Assembly: GCF_022201045.2 (NCBI RefSeq)
Contig: NC_068564.1
Span: forward strand, 4,030,001 to 4,094,000
Reading direction: 5' to 3'
Origin: Citrus sinensis
Lineage: Eukaryota; Streptophyta; Magnoliopsida; Sapindales; Rutaceae
DNA: 64,000 nt
Part shown: positions 38,131 to 49,912 of the stretch, one piece after another
Layout: the number at the start of each line of letters is the position of its first letter
Position numbering within the stretch: position 1 is the stretch's first letter
Notes under the pieces: model-generated
What the model was told of the DNA's origin: nothing
The model's input: only the letters and a program-made list of their open reading frames with translations
Databases searched by the model: none
Translations under genes and position numbers: made by a program

Positions 38131-39569
38131 ATTGGATTAGATTAGATTATATTTAGCTGCTCGATCGATGCGACGCCGCTTAGTCAAAGACAAAGCAGGT
38201 CAATATTTTCCCCATGAGAAGTAGAACTATGCCCAAATTTTTCCTGTCACTAAAGCAACTACAGTAATTGATATGTGAAAATTCGATTTGTTACATTTTG
38301 TATTAACTGTTACAAGAATGAAAGATAATTGTGATTCGAAGAAAGTTCATGTTTATTTGCATAGATGTTTAGGGATTATTGTGCTAATAGAGAATTCAAT
38401 TTTGATATGATTTGATATGAAACATAATTGGCTTGAATAAATTCGTTGGCAAGAAGTTGAATATGCTACTAGAGGATTTTAGAGCATTTCTTACTTAGCA
38501 AATAGGCTAGTGATATATGAACCGGCTTTTACAGTTTACTAATTCTTTTTTATCGCTATCTATAGGAATTTAAACAAGTGGGGATTTTCTGAGTGTGTCT
38601 TCTCGAAATAACAGAAGCTGTTTGAAATTTATGGGATAGGGGATGGAATTATGTAGTTTTGAATTGGCTAATGCATGCACCCATGGTGGCACACTTCTTT
38701 GAAGGCACGTTTAGTATTCTTGTTTTGAAACTCACTGAATCTTTGCTGTAGTTTCATGTTCTGATGACTTATGGAGCTTGTGTATGGGCATGTCATTAGT
38801 AGTGCCCCTTCTGTCATATCTGTAAACTATAGGTCACACTCAAGGTCAAGTAGTAGAAAAATTAAAATAAAAGAAAGTGATAACAAGATTATTAGTAGTA
38901 TTATTTGTGGGAGACTAAACATTTGAATGTAGACATCAATTTGTGCCTGTACTGATAGTTTGCTGAAACTTAAGGATATTGCAAGGAATTAGTTGGGGGA
39001 GCATGATGTTTGTTGAAGTTTCTAGTTCTCTAACGCTGATGTTGATGGCAAACTGATGAGATCGCTTGACTTAAGCCTCGTACTTAAATTGTTGTTGGTG
39101 CTAGATTTTTTAGTGGCTGCTTTGGAGCATTTGTGTCCTTGCCCAATCCCACTATAGATGTGTGTGTGAATTTTGTTTTCGTAGTTTTTAACATAGTGAG
39201 CCAAAGTGTAATTTTGGCAGATCAGTTGTGGTCTTGACAGTGTTTGGTCGTGAAATGCAGCTCCAAGAATTAGGCCTTAGTAGGGAATAGAAGGCATAAT
39301 CATTGAGCATCATAGATTGTTACAACCATTCTTACGCAGGAACTAAGGAGTTATTGTTAAACAACAAACAGATTTCTGGCACAATATCTCTATAGCTGTG
39401 GACTTAGGTTGATTCTAGATGAGTTTATGAGAATCAATGTGGTATTGTCAATTCACATACTTAAGAAGCGCATGCCAGGTGTGGACCTTCCTAGAGTCTC
39501 TCACCGGTAGGAAGTATAAGTTTCAGTATGTTTTAGCTGAATAACTAAATGCATTTAAATAAACACTCT
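38131..39569. other. 3' flank of the STMP1-like gene and spacer
   Basis: The first few hundred bases probably include the 3' UTR. The rest is T-rich unique-looking DNA with no supportable gene. Confidence 0.4.
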
Positions 39570-39795
39570 TAATGACATGTTTGAATTGAAGAAATATAAG
39601 GAAAGGAGAGGAGACGAGAGGACAGGAGAGGAAAACAGGATAGGGGAAAGAAATAAGGGGAGAAAGAAGAATTCCATGTTCAATCAAACAATGAAAATGA
39701 GATTCATTCTCTTTTTCACTCATTTTCTTTCCCTCTCTTTCCTTTTCATTCCTTTCCCTCCTATCATTTCTTCCAACCAAAATCTAGTTTAGTAC
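39570..39795. mobile_element. Fold-back element with purine arm and pyrimidine arm
   Basis: A purine-rich arm (39590-39670, GGAAAGGAGAGGAGACGAGA type) is followed, after a ~40-base loop, by a pyrimidine-rich arm (39708-39773) that can pair with it. The outer ends TTTGAATTGAAGAAAT and ATTTCTTCCAACCAAAA are imperfect inverted repeats. It resembles hAT-type MITEs with a fold-back structure. No target duplication could be fixed. Confidence 0.45.
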
Positions 39796-40362
39796 TTGTT
39801 TGGTATGATTTATCTAATGACCATAGGTGCTTATTTAATCTTATAAATTTTTTAAAGATTAAATAAGTTAGTAAAAATTCAAATTTTATGTTTTTGGGAG
39901 TATAGCTTGAAAAGTTTTTTTAAAATATTAAAATGTCTAAATTATCCTTTACTTATTCTATAGTTTTATTTCATTCCTTTCATAACATAACTTTAAATAA
40001 CTTATCTATTAAAGTAATTTTATAATTTTTAATAAAAACTCTCATTGACAATTATATAATTAAAAATTTTTTAGTGACAGTTTTACCTGTAAAATTCTAC
40101 TAATAAAAATTTAACTTAAATTAATTATATTTAAAAAGGTATACCAAATAGAGTGTAATTAAATATATACATTTATGATGCTGCCAACTTTTGGTGGAAC
40201 TCCATTATTTGCAGGTAAATTTGATACGTGCAACTAGTTGCAAACTTTCAACCATATTACAAGTCATTGCTTGAAATACATTCAAAGGTGTCGGCTTGGG
40301 ACCGTAACCAATGACTTGCACTTTGTGAGAAATAGGGCCTGTTTTGTTATGATATTCATGAC

Positions 40363-41645
40363 TGATGTGCTCATAATTTATCTATTATTTTAATGCTTCC
40401 ATAACTTAATTTTATGTTTTATTATGTTAATTTTATTTTAATTTTCATATTTTATTATGTTAGGTACAATATGGGATTAAAGAGAATTAATTGAAACAAA
40501 TCACAAAGGATTTAATTTAATTAACTATTAAGCATGCATGCAGCACGTGGAGGAAGCATTGAAGAATTCATTTACAAAGAGAATATGGCATGCAACACGT
40601 GGAGAGGCTTTTGCTTTTAATTATGATTGGCTTAGGAATGAAATAGGTGGTTGGGCTTTTGTTTTTAATTTTTTTCACTTAAGGATCGTGGGCTGGATTT
40701 GCAATCCTTTTCCTTTAAGGATTTGGAAGAAACCCCAAAACATTATAAAAGGGAAGAAGGCAGCCGCACATCAACAAAAAAATTGGAGAGAAAACCGAGA
40801 GCAAGAAAAGAACAAGAGAAGCCACTGTAAATCCGGGAAGTCAATTGCAGAGATTGGAGAGAGATAGCTTCTTGAGTTTTTCTTTCTCTCTTCTCTATTA
40901 TCTTACTTGAATGTTTCCCATTAAATTTATGGATTCTCTTTATATTCCCATGAACTAATTTATTTTACTATGGCTACGATGTAGCCTAACTATGAAGATT
41001 TAATTCCATAAATCTATATTATTTTTAATTAATTATTCCATGATTGAGTGTTCATTATTGTGCTTAATGCTTTTAATTATTTGGCCAATATTTGAATGAT
41101 TTGAGGATACATAATGAGACCAAGAGGAGATTTATGTATTTTTGCTCTGTGTAATGGATGCCATGAATTGAACGAAAGACAGAGATGTGCCAACGTGATT
41201 CGTGCAGTTTTATCTAAGAATTTCCATAGAACTTAATGAATCTTTGCATATTTAAATTCACATAGAGATATAGTGGGTTGATATGTGGAGATATTTTTGA
41301 TATTACTCGAGAGAGGATATTGAATAAATTAGGGAAATTCACTGTCAACATGGGTAATAAACTTTAATAGCATAGATGGAGGATTAAATTGGATTGGTTA
41401 TGGTGAAATCGAATGTCCTAGTGTCTTAATCTCTTGGTGATTTCTATTACTGCCTGCATCTTTATTTAATTTTTAATTATTTTATTTTATTTAATCTTAA
41501 TCTAAATTCGCTTATTTGATTGTTCAAATAAATAAGGGTTAGAATAATTTCGGTAACTAATAGGATATACAATCTCTGTGGGACGATACTCTACTCTTCA
41601 TTATATTACTTGTGCCGACTAGTACACTGGCTAATTTACGCAACA
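40363..41645 (+). repeat. 5' LTR (1283 bp)
   Basis: It begins TGATGTGCTCATAATTT and ends TTTACGCAACA. By eye it differs from the 3' LTR at roughly twenty substitutions plus small indels, about 98% identity, which indicates a recent insertion. A 109-codon frame inside is present in both LTRs at the same place and looks incidental. Confidence 0.93.
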
Positions 41646-41651
41646 AGTTTT

Positions 41652-41669
41652 TGGCGCCGTTGCCGGGGA
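41652..41669 (+). other. tRNA primer-binding site
   Basis: TGGCGCCGTTGCCGGGGA starts six bases past the 5' LTR end and has the TGG start that pairs with a tRNA CCA end. Confidence 0.75.
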
Positions 41670-41752
41670 TTGTTTGGATTAGTATTGATACCAACTAACC
41701 TTAGTTTAATTTGAATTTTATTTTTATGGTTTTTATTTGAATTTTTATTTTC

Positions 41753-44128
41753 TTGTTTAATTTTATGAGACGTTCAAGAAGTTTTGATTTATTGCCTTTT
41801 GATCCAGAGATTGAAAGTACGTGTAGAAGGCTTAATAAAGAAAGGAGAGAAGCTTCACAGGAGCAACAATTAATCATGGCTGACGAAGCATTACATGGAA
41901 ATGAGGATGCAAAACCCTTAAGAGATTATGCTGTACCTACAGTTAATGGTGCCCGCTCAAGCATTGCACGTCCTGCCATTCAAGCCAATAATTTTGAAAT
42001 TAAGCCAGCTATAATCCAGATGATTCAGACGTCAGTACAGTTTGCTGGGATGCCAAATGATGATCCAAATGCTCATATTACAAATTTCTTAGAAATTTGT
42101 GATACATTTAAGCAAAATGGTGTTTCAGACAATGCTATCAGGCTAAGGCTTTTTCCGTTCTCACTGAGAGATAAAGCAAAAGAGTGGTTGAACTCACTCC
42201 CTGCTGGAACAATCACTACTTGGGATGGTTTAGCACAGAAGTTTTTAGCAAAGTACTTTCCTCCAGCAAAAACAGCCAAATTGAGGAATGACATCACAAC
42301 ATTTGCTCAATTCGAGATGGAATCATTATATGAAGCATGGGAAAGATACAAAGACCTACTAAGAAAATGCCCACATCATGGTCTACCAGTTTGGCTTCAG
42401 GTGCAGACATTTTACAATGGTTTGAGATCCAATACTAGAACAATGATTGATGCTGCAGCAGGAGGAACGTTAATGGGAAAAACACCTGAAGCAGCTTATG
42501 AATTATTGGAGGAGATGGCATCCAACAATTACCAGTGGACTTCAGAGCGATCAATGCCAAGGAAAATTGTAGGAGCCCATAATGTAGATGTTGTCACTGC
42601 TTTAGCTGCACAGATGACTGCTTTATCTAATAAGCTAGAGCACCTAAATGTTAGTGCAATTCAAACTCAAGTGTGTGAATTATGCGAAGGGAACCATACC
42701 AGTGTCAACTGCCAAGTTGGAAGTCCTTTTGCGTCGTCATCTGCTGAACAAGCTCATTATGTGTCAAACTTCCAGAGGCAGCAAAATAACCCATATTCTA
42801 ATACCTACAATTCTGGCTGGAGAAACCACCCGAATTTGTCATGGAACAACACTCAAAATACATTGAAGCCACCTCCAGGGTTCCAATCACAAGAGAAGAA
42901 GTCAAATTTGGAAGATGCTCTTACCCATCTTACAACAAACATGTCTCAATTCATGACCAAAACAGAGACAACTTTTCAAAATCAAGCTGCATCAATTCGG
43001 AACCTCGAGGTACAAGTGGGTCAGATTGCAAACTTGCTATCCAGTAGACAACATGGCTCTCTGCCAAGCAACACCGAGACAAATCCAAAGGAGCAAGTTA
43101 ATGCAATTATACTTCGGAGTGGTAAACAACTTGATGAGCCGCGAAAAGAAGCAAAGAAAGTTGATGAAGAACAAACTGAAGACACCACTAAGGTTTCAAA
43201 GGCAACAAGTTCAGAAATACCACAACCTAAACTAGCAACACCAGTCAAGGCCTATGTTCCTCCAATCCCTTTTCCTCAGCGTCTCCGGAAAAATAACATA
43301 GATAAGCAATTTTTAAAATTTCTTGATGTGTTTAAGAAATTGCATATTAACATTCCTTTTGCAGATGCTTTGGAACAAATGCCGCTTTATGCCAAATTTA
43401 TGAAAGAAATGTTGTCCAACAAGAGGAAACTTGAGGAGCATGAAACTGTAATGCTGACTGAGGATTGTACCACCATCTTACAAAATAAATTGCCACCAAA
43501 GCTGAAAGATCCAGGGAGGTTTAATATTCCATGCACTATTGGAAATTGTTATTTTGATAAAGCTTTGTGTGATTTAGGTGCAAGCATTAATTTGATGCCT
43601 TTTTCTGTTTTCAAGAAATTAGGTTTGGGTGAACCTAAGGCAACAACTGTTACCTTACAATTGGCAGATAGATCTATAAAGTACCCAAGAGGCATAATTG
43701 AGGATGTGCTTGTGAAAGTTGACAAGTTTATATTCCCTGCATATTTTATTGTCTTGGATATGGCTGAAGATATAGAGTTACCTCTTATTCTAGGCCGACC
43801 ATTCTTAGCTACAGGAAGAGCTTTGATTGATGTTCAGGAAGGAAAATTGATTTTAAGAGTTCAAAATGAGCAAGCCATTTTCAATGTGTACACACCTATC
43901 CAGTATCCAACTGAACTCAAAGAATGTTTCCAAGAAGACACCATGGATATAAAAATGGTCAAACCATTTAAGGATGAGCATCTATCTGACCCTTCTGACA
44001 TTTATACAATAAATAAGCAGTTTATTAATGAAGATGCATCACCTCATTTTCGTGGGAAGAGACCTAATTCCAAGAAACTTGGGCAAGGTCCATCCAGATC
44101 ATCTCTTTCCATCCACGAGCCTCCTTGA
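41753..44128 (+). CDS. Gag-protease polyprotein of the LTR element
   Basis: The frame is intact at 791 codons. Residues ~80-260 form a Retrotrans_gag domain (AHITNFLEICDTFKQNGVSD, AKEWLNSLPAGTITTWDGL, FLAKYFPPAKTAKLRNDI). A CELCEGNHTSVNC segment near residue 310 is a zinc-knuckle-like remnant. Residues ~580-720 form an aspartic protease of the plant gypsy type with DLGASINLMP in place of the usual DTGA, and ILGRPFLATGRALIDV. The frame stops soon after the protease with no pol. It could supply structural protein and protease, but would need enzymes in trans to move. Confidence 0.92.
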   Translation: MFNFMRRSRSFDLLPFDPEIESTCRRLNKERREASQEQQLIMADEALHGNEDAKPLRDYAVPTVNGARSSIARPAIQANNFEIKPAIIQMIQTSVQFAGMPNDDPNAHITNFLEICDTFKQNGVSDNAIRLRLFPFSLRDKAKEWLNSLPAGTITTWDGLAQKFLAKYFPPAKTAKLRNDITTFAQFEMESLYEAWERYKDLLRKCPHHGLPVWLQVQTFYNGLRSNTRTMIDAAAGGTLMGKTPEAAYELLEEMASNNYQWTSERSMPRKIVGAHNVDVVTALAAQMTALSNKLEHLNVSAIQTQVCELCEGNHTSVNCQVGSPFASSSAEQAHYVSNFQRQQNNPYSNTYNSGWRNHPNLSWNNTQNTLKPPPGFQSQEKKSNLEDALTHLTTNMSQFMTKTETTFQNQAASIRNLEVQVGQIANLLSSRQHGSLPSNTETNPKEQVNAIILRSGKQLDEPRKEAKKVDEEQTEDTTKVSKATSSEIPQPKLATPVKAYVPPIPFPQRLRKNNIDKQFLKFLDVFKKLHINIPFADALEQMPLYAKFMKEMLSNKRKLEEHETVMLTEDCTTILQNKLPPKLKDPGRFNIPCTIGNCYFDKALCDLGASINLMPFSVFKKLGLGEPKATTVTLQLADRSIKYPRGIIEDVLVKVDKFIFPAYFIVLDMAEDIELPLILGRPFLATGRALIDVQEGKLILRVQNEQAIFNVYTPIQYPTELKECFQEDTMDIKMVKPFKDEHLSDPSDIYTINKQFINEDASPHFRGKRPNSKKLGQGPSRSSLSIHEPP

Positions 44129-44176
44129 ACCATTTCTTCAAAGACAGTCAAGCTAATGACTATAAATTAAGCGCTT

Positions 44177-44194
44177 CTTGGGAGGCAACCCAAG
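44177..44194 (+). other. Short hairpin in the retrotransposon 3' non-coding part
   Basis: CTTGGG and CCCAAG pair around a six-base loop, 49 bases past the Gag-protease stop. A GGGAGGCAACCCAA motif is common at this place in plant gypsy elements (established by my recollection of related elements). Its role is unknown. Confidence 0.5.
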
Positions 44195-45388
44195 CTTTCT
44201 AAACTTTATTATTGTCATTTTTATCTTTCCTTATTTTTCTTTTCTTTTACTTATTTTGTTTTGTTTTAGGATTTTGCACAAGTTTGGGGGTCGATGAACA
44301 TCAAATTTCCACATGTCTTTCAACGACTCAGCTACAACTTTACATCTTCAAGTGCAAAACCGGGGGAGTTTCTCTTTTCCTTTTATTTTTCTTTACATTG
44401 AGGACAATGTTTATTTTAAGTTTGGGGGTGGGAATATTTGCTTTCATTTCATTTTAATTAAAAAACACTATTAAAAAAAAAAGAGATTTTAATGCCTATG
44501 ATGAGTTTATGATTGAAAATGAATATGGTTCTTAGAAAGGGATGAATATTATCTTAGTTTATACTTGATTCTTGTGTTAGTTTCGCCTTGATTGAGATTC
44601 TTTAAATATCTTGCGCACTTATATCGATTCTTTTAGAATTTTGACTTGAGATTTGAGATTGATACAGCCTAAGTTGAGAATTTTAGATTGAGTAAATGAC
44701 TGTTTGCCTCGATTCTACATTACTTAAGTTTACCCAGGCACCATAGTCAGAAATAACTACCTACAACCCTTAAGAGTGAAGTTATCCTTGAGTAATTTGG
44801 GCCTATGTACCACCAGTATGTAGAGGATAATCTACCATGAGAAGAAGACCACCTTAAGCGGTAGAGTGAAAGCTCCTGACTATGGACAAAGAAATGAAAA
44901 AAAAAGAAGAAAAAAAAAGCATGTGCTTAAAAAAAAATGCAAATTTATGCCTGAAAAAAAAAAAGATAAAGATGATGAGGTTAGTTTGACCTACTTTGTT
45001 TATTATTCGAGACAAGGGCTGTTGATGTTGAAGATCTTGAGAATGAGTTTTGATTGAATTGATTCACACACAACACAGGAATCCAATATGAGATGAGGCT
45101 GACCATTGAATTAAAGTTAGAACTTTGCTAATATTTTTAATTTTCTTTGAGCTATATACTTTATGCAATCTTTGAGGCATTTTTGATGATGTTTGTGGGT
45201 ATCATCGCTGGAAACCCTCACGAGACTATAACTCGTCCACTAGGGCCGCCTAGGGGTTTAAAGGCTTGTTGCATACGCTAAATGCAATCGCGATCACCTA
45301 CGAAAGTGGTTTAGTTAGGATTTTCTTTTCGTAGTTTTTATTTTAGTTTTTGCTCGAGGACTAGCAAAATGTTAAGTTTAGGGGTATT
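44195..45388 (+). other. Retrotransposon 3' internal non-coding region
   Basis: It holds the purine tracts TTTGGGGGTCGATG (~44285), TTTGGGGGTGGG (~44421) and TTTAGGGGTATT (45377-45388), the last directly before the 3' LTR. No coding sequence for pol is found, only short frames. Confidence 0.7.
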
Positions 45389-46777
45389 TGATGTGCTCAT
45401 AATTTATCTATTATTTTAATGCTTCCATAACTTAATTTTATGTTTTATTATGTTAATTTTATTTTAATTTTCATATTTTATTATGTTAGGTACAATATGG
45501 GATTAAAGAGAATTAATTGAAACAAATCACAAAGGATTTAATTTAATTAACCATTAAGCATGCATGCAGCACGTGGAGGAAGCATTGAAGAATTCATTTA
45601 CAAAGAGAATATGGCATGCAACACGTGGAGAGGCTTTTGCTTTTAATTATGATTGGCTTAGGAATGAAATAGGCGGCTGGGCTTTTGTTTTTAATTTTTT
45701 TCACTTAAGGATCGTGGGCTGGATTTGCAATCCTTTTCCTTTAAGGATTTGGAAGAAACCACAACATTATAAAAGGGAAGAAGGCAGCCGCACATCAACA
45801 AAAAAATTGGAGAGAAAACCGAGAGCAAGAAAAGAACAAGAGAAGCCACTGTAAATCTGGGAAGTCAATTGCAGAGATTGGAGAGAGATAGCTTCTTGAG
45901 TTTTTTTTTTTCTCTTCTCTATTATCTTACTTGAATGTTTCCCATTAAATTTATGGATTCTCTTTATATTTCCATGAACTAATTTATTTTACTAGGGCTA
46001 CGATGTAGCCTAACTATAAAGATTTAATTCCATAAATCTATGTTATTTTTAATTAATTATTCCATGATTGAGTGTTCATTATTGTGCTTAATGCTTTTAA
46101 TTATTTGGCCAATATTTGAATGATTTGAGGATACATAATGAGACCGAGAGGAGATTTATGTATTTTATTCCATGATTGAGTGTTCATTATTGTGCTTAAT
46201 GCTTTTAATTATTTGGCCAATATTTGAATGATTTGAGGATACATAATGAGACCGAGAGGAGATTTATGTATTTTTGCTCTGTGTAATGGATGTCATGAAT
46301 TGAACGAAAGACAAAGATGTGCCAACGTGATTCGTGCAGTTTTATCTAAGAATTTCTATAGAACTTAATGAATCTTTGCATATTTAAATTCACATAGAGA
46401 TATAGTGGGTTGATATGTGGAGATATTTTTGATATTACTCGAGAGAGGATATTGAAGAAATTAGGGAAATTCACTGTCAACATGGGTAATAAACTTTAAT
46501 AACATAGATGGAGGATTAAATTGGATTGGTTATGGTGAAATCGAATGTCCTAGTGTCTTAATCTCTTGGTGATTTCTATTACTGCTTGCATCTTTATTTA
46601 ATTTTTAATTATTTTATTTTATTTAATCTTAATCTAAATTCGCTTATTCGATTGTTCAAATAAATAAGGGTTAGAATAATTTTGGTAACTAATAGGATAT
46701 ACAATCTCTGTGGGACGATACTCTACTCTTCATTATATTACTTGTGCCGACTAGTACACTTGCTAATTTACGCAACA
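45389..46777 (+). repeat. 3' LTR (1389 bp) with a 108-bp internal tandem duplication
   Basis: It is longer than the 5' LTR by ~106 bases because 46059-46166 is repeated at 46167-46274 (unit starting ATTCCATGATTGAGTG). The duplication is absent from the 5' LTR, so it arose after insertion. Confidence 0.92.
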
Positions 46778-46782
46778 ATGAC

Positions 46783-47760
46783 TCCGCATGATGTTAATGG
46801 GCCAAACGACCCTATGAAGATTTTTTATTAATCCACAAATAATGCGGCCCGGCTCTCTAATTATTATAGGTCTATGATTAAGATTCAAGCCGCCCGTCCC
46901 TCCAATTGTTTGAGGCGTATGATTAAAAGAAGAATTTTGATTTTATTTGTAAGTAACATAATCAGTCAATTCTCTTTTTTTATTTGGTTATAGATAAGAA
47001 CATATGTTCATTATGTTGATGCTGAAATCTGCTCGCCCTTTGCCCGACCAGATCTGTACACCAATGCTTATGTGGTCGGTAGAGAAGATGTCAGTTTCTT
47101 CTTGCTTCAACGACCGCTTAAGTCACTGGAGTTGGAATCGCCCTTCCTTCTCCTACTAAACCTGCGTTCACAAAAGTGGATCAGAGACGCCGGTGGTTTT
47201 ACTGACATAAATCCTCCAATGTCTAAGTTAGCACAGGGTGTTTACGGGAAAACGGTGCAATTTAGACTCGATAATTGCTTATAATTTGCTCACAGTTTGT
47301 ATAGAAAATAATCTGGTTTAAATTTGGCAGAGTTTTCCCTCTCTCAGTTTTTTCTCCCCTTTCTTCATTGGTTTCTTCCTCTTTTATAGCTGTTGTCACA
47401 CGTTTCCGTTCACCCTTCATGCCCCCCTTTCTCGGGTAGTAGTAGCCCCTCATGAGACTTCAACTGCTACATTGTGGGTAAACGTGGGACACCGTATATC
47501 CCTCAACGGTTTTGGGCATAGCGCAACTGTCGTGATTTCGTGAGATCGTGTTCCCGCTCCTTGGGGGATGGGTATCTGCTCGGTATATGTCTCTGGTCGG
47601 TATATTCCTTTGGCTAGTACTCGTCTCTGGTTGGCCCATGTTTGTAGAAGGCTCATTATCAGTGTTCTGCTCGTACCATTTGGCTGAAGTGATCCACCCC
47701 GGGATGAGGATGATGGCATGGCTGAGCTGATGCTCTTATTCACTTAACACATTATATGTA
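46783..47760. mobile_element. Probable degraded LTR or retroelement fragment
   Basis: GC-richer DNA here has features I associate with plant LTR regions: a CCGGTGGTTTTACTGACATAA-like stretch, pyrimidine tracts and repeated TCTCTGGT(T/C)GG. I could not define ends or a target duplication, and the short frames on both strands look incidental. Confidence 0.35.
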
Positions 47761-48414
47761 ACTTGTGTGTAATGTGTGTTATAAAGCATTTACGACACAT
47801 TAGGAAAAAAAAATTGTTAGAAATAAGAAGAAAATTTGTTATCAATAATGAAAAAATCATGACGATTGTTGCTTATAAATGCTGCACTGGAGTAGGATTC
47901 GTAGGACAATATAAACTAGGAATTAATATCAAAGTTTGCAAATGACCGTCAAGATAACTAAAAGGCATTATAACTTATGTGGCTCGTGCTTTAACATAAT
48001 ATTAAAAATAAAATAGATAAAAATGGGTTTAGCTATCTTACACAATCTGTAAGGTACAGTCTTCGTAAAATGGAGTTCTTGACTCCTCACAGAATCAGTA
48101 AAATAGATATATAGGCATGACCCGGTAAAAATATATTCTTAACATTTTTAACCCTCCCTTCAACTTTTAATCGACAGTCGGCACTTCTATTTTATAGCAA
48201 TTATGCATTGAAAATTACAGCACGAAATCAATCTTTATTTTTCGGTGACAAACAGACCGGCCGTGTTATTTGAGTCATTGTTTACTAACTTTAAGTTATA
48301 TAAGATGGAAATCATATCATAATCTTTTAATTTGTTTGTCGTACATGTTACGTGGCTTTGGTTGGTCGATTTTTATATGAGTCATGTGTGGCTCGTGAAG
48401 GTGTGTTTGTTATA
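47761..48414. other. A+T-rich spacer
   Basis: No gene or clear repeat was recognised. Confidence 0.4.
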
Positions 48415-48745
48415 TATTTATTATTCTAATGGGTAACTAATTATTCATTTCATATTTAGTGGTATGTGCACTAACAATGCAGATGCCTTGTCTTTTTATA
48501 TATAAACAATTTGGTAATCTGGTTTAGCCAATAATCAGTGTGTTATTGATTAGTATTATTAAATTAAATCTTTATTTAATTGTTTGCGGACTAAGCAGCG
48601 GTATCAATTTTGTGGTTCATATGCTAATATGCTAGTTAATAAGAAAAGTAAAACAGGTTAGGGTAATTTTACAATGGATTAAAAATAAAAATAAAAAGTC
48701 GAGACCCTAATGTACTCACGTCGTTATCAAATTAATAACGGATTA
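48415..48745. repeat. Diverged duplicate of 54075-54480 (copy 1)
   Basis: It shares, in order, TATTATTCTAATGG, ATAAACAATTTGGTAATC, GCCAATAAT, GTTATTGAT, TTAAATCTTTAT, GACTAAGCAGC and an AAATTAATAA end with the second copy, but with many differences. Orientation is the same. Confidence 0.65.
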
Positions 48746-48772
48746 CCTTACATTTGAAATGTATACTCCTAT

Positions 48773-49188
48773 GCTATGTTCGGTTGCAAGAAAGGATGAG
48801 AGAGGAGAAGAGAAGAAAGGCGAATTCAATTTCTCTTATTCGGTTTGGCATGGAAATCTTGAAGGAAATGAATTGAATGTTTTTCTGTTGGACTAATTTA
48901 CACTTATGTTAAATTTTAAATATTTATTGTTCAACAAAATTAAAAAGCAGTGAGCTGTTTATAATTATGTTTGTTATCAATGATAAGATTACTTAATTGT
49001 TATAATGCTTAATGATGCTCTTATTAAAAGTGCTTTATAATGCTTACTGATGCTCTTATAAAAAATGCTTTTATTAAAGTGCTGGTCACAACAAGTTAAG
49101 AATATTTCCTCTCATAACCAGGTTTTAATTATTCAATGAATCATGAAATCAACAAGAACAATTATAACAAGCTCATTAAAGCTACATA

Positions 49189-49237
<49 letters not shown>

Positions 49238-49912
49238 ATAGCCATTCAAGAACAATTACAACAGCCATAAGTAAGAAATCCACAAGAACATACAAATAGC
49301 CAAAATAACAAAATAATACGTGGAAGAGATTGAGAAAGAGTACTTAATGTGAGAAACTGTGAAGCTAAAGCGTCACAAGTTGCTAAGATAGTAGTGAAGG
49401 TAGCTGCCACTAGCCGAAAACTGAGAAAGCTAGCTGATTTTTGTGGTTCAAACTCTGACCAATTTCGTAAAGGAAGACGGATGAGATACTACTGAAACTC
49501 CGAACAGACTCTTGTGCTCAAATGTCGTCGACAAAGCTCTTTATTGCCGGTGAAAGCTGCCTGAAGTTCAGAAAGGATCATAAACGATTTTGAGATAGAG
49601 ATTTTGGCATTCTATGAGTTGCACAATCCAAAGGAAAATGAGAATTAGAGTTGCTTGATTTAAACTTTTTGAAGGGTAAAATTGAAAATTACTATATAAG
49701 AAGGGATAAAATAGAGTAATTGAACTTTTTAATTAGGTAGAATTTAGATTTCCGCACTCATTGTAGAGGAAAATGAATTTCTCAGCTCACAAAAATTGGA
49801 CTAAAATTAGAATTTGATTTTCAGGCAAATTTTGCTAACCAAACAATGGAAAGCTAGTAGGAACCTAAATTCCTCTCCTTTCCAGCCTTCTCTGCTACCA
49901 ACCGAACATGGC
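48773..49912. mobile_element. Candidate DNA element with inverted ends GC(T/C)ATGTTCGGTTG, ~1.14 kb
   Basis: The left end GCTATGTTCGGTTGCAAG and the right end CTACCAACCGAACATGGC are inverted repeats, and both continue into purine-rich or pyrimidine-rich stretches. The interior contains a (TA)n(CA)n microsatellite (49192-49238) and a GC-richer stretch (49320-49570) without a long frame. I found no convincing target duplication, so the superfamily is open (hAT or Harbinger type). Confidence 0.55.
49192..49238. repeat. (AT)n(AC)n compound microsatellite
   Basis: About 14 AT units are followed by about 9 AC units. Confidence 0.95.

Larger units (their letters stand above)
40363..46777 (+). mobile_element. 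Ty3/gypsy-like LTR retrotransposon, gag-pro only (non-autonomous), 6.4 kb
   Basis: The LTRs start TGATGTGCTC and end ACGCAACA. ATGAC flanks the element on both sides (40358-40362 and 46778-46782), a 5-bp target duplication. A primer-binding site TGGCGCCGTTGCCGGGGA begins seven bases after the 5' LTR (41652-41669), of the type I associate with tRNA-Asp priming in plant gypsy elements. The only long frame is the 791-codon Gag-protease; no reverse transcriptase, RNase H or integrase is present in the ~3.7-kb interior. The 3' non-coding part has repeated GTTTGGGGGT-type purine tracts and a TTAGGGGTATT next to the 3' LTR as a polypurine-tract candidate. Confidence 0.95.

Noticed and set aside
40538..40867. 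109-codon frame repeated at 45564-45854
   Set aside because: It lies in both LTRs, so the duplication reflects the LTRs. The frame is already altered by indels in the 3' copy.
43021..43248. Minus-strand and alternative-frame ORFs inside the Gag region
   Set aside because: Shadows of the intact Gag-protease frame.
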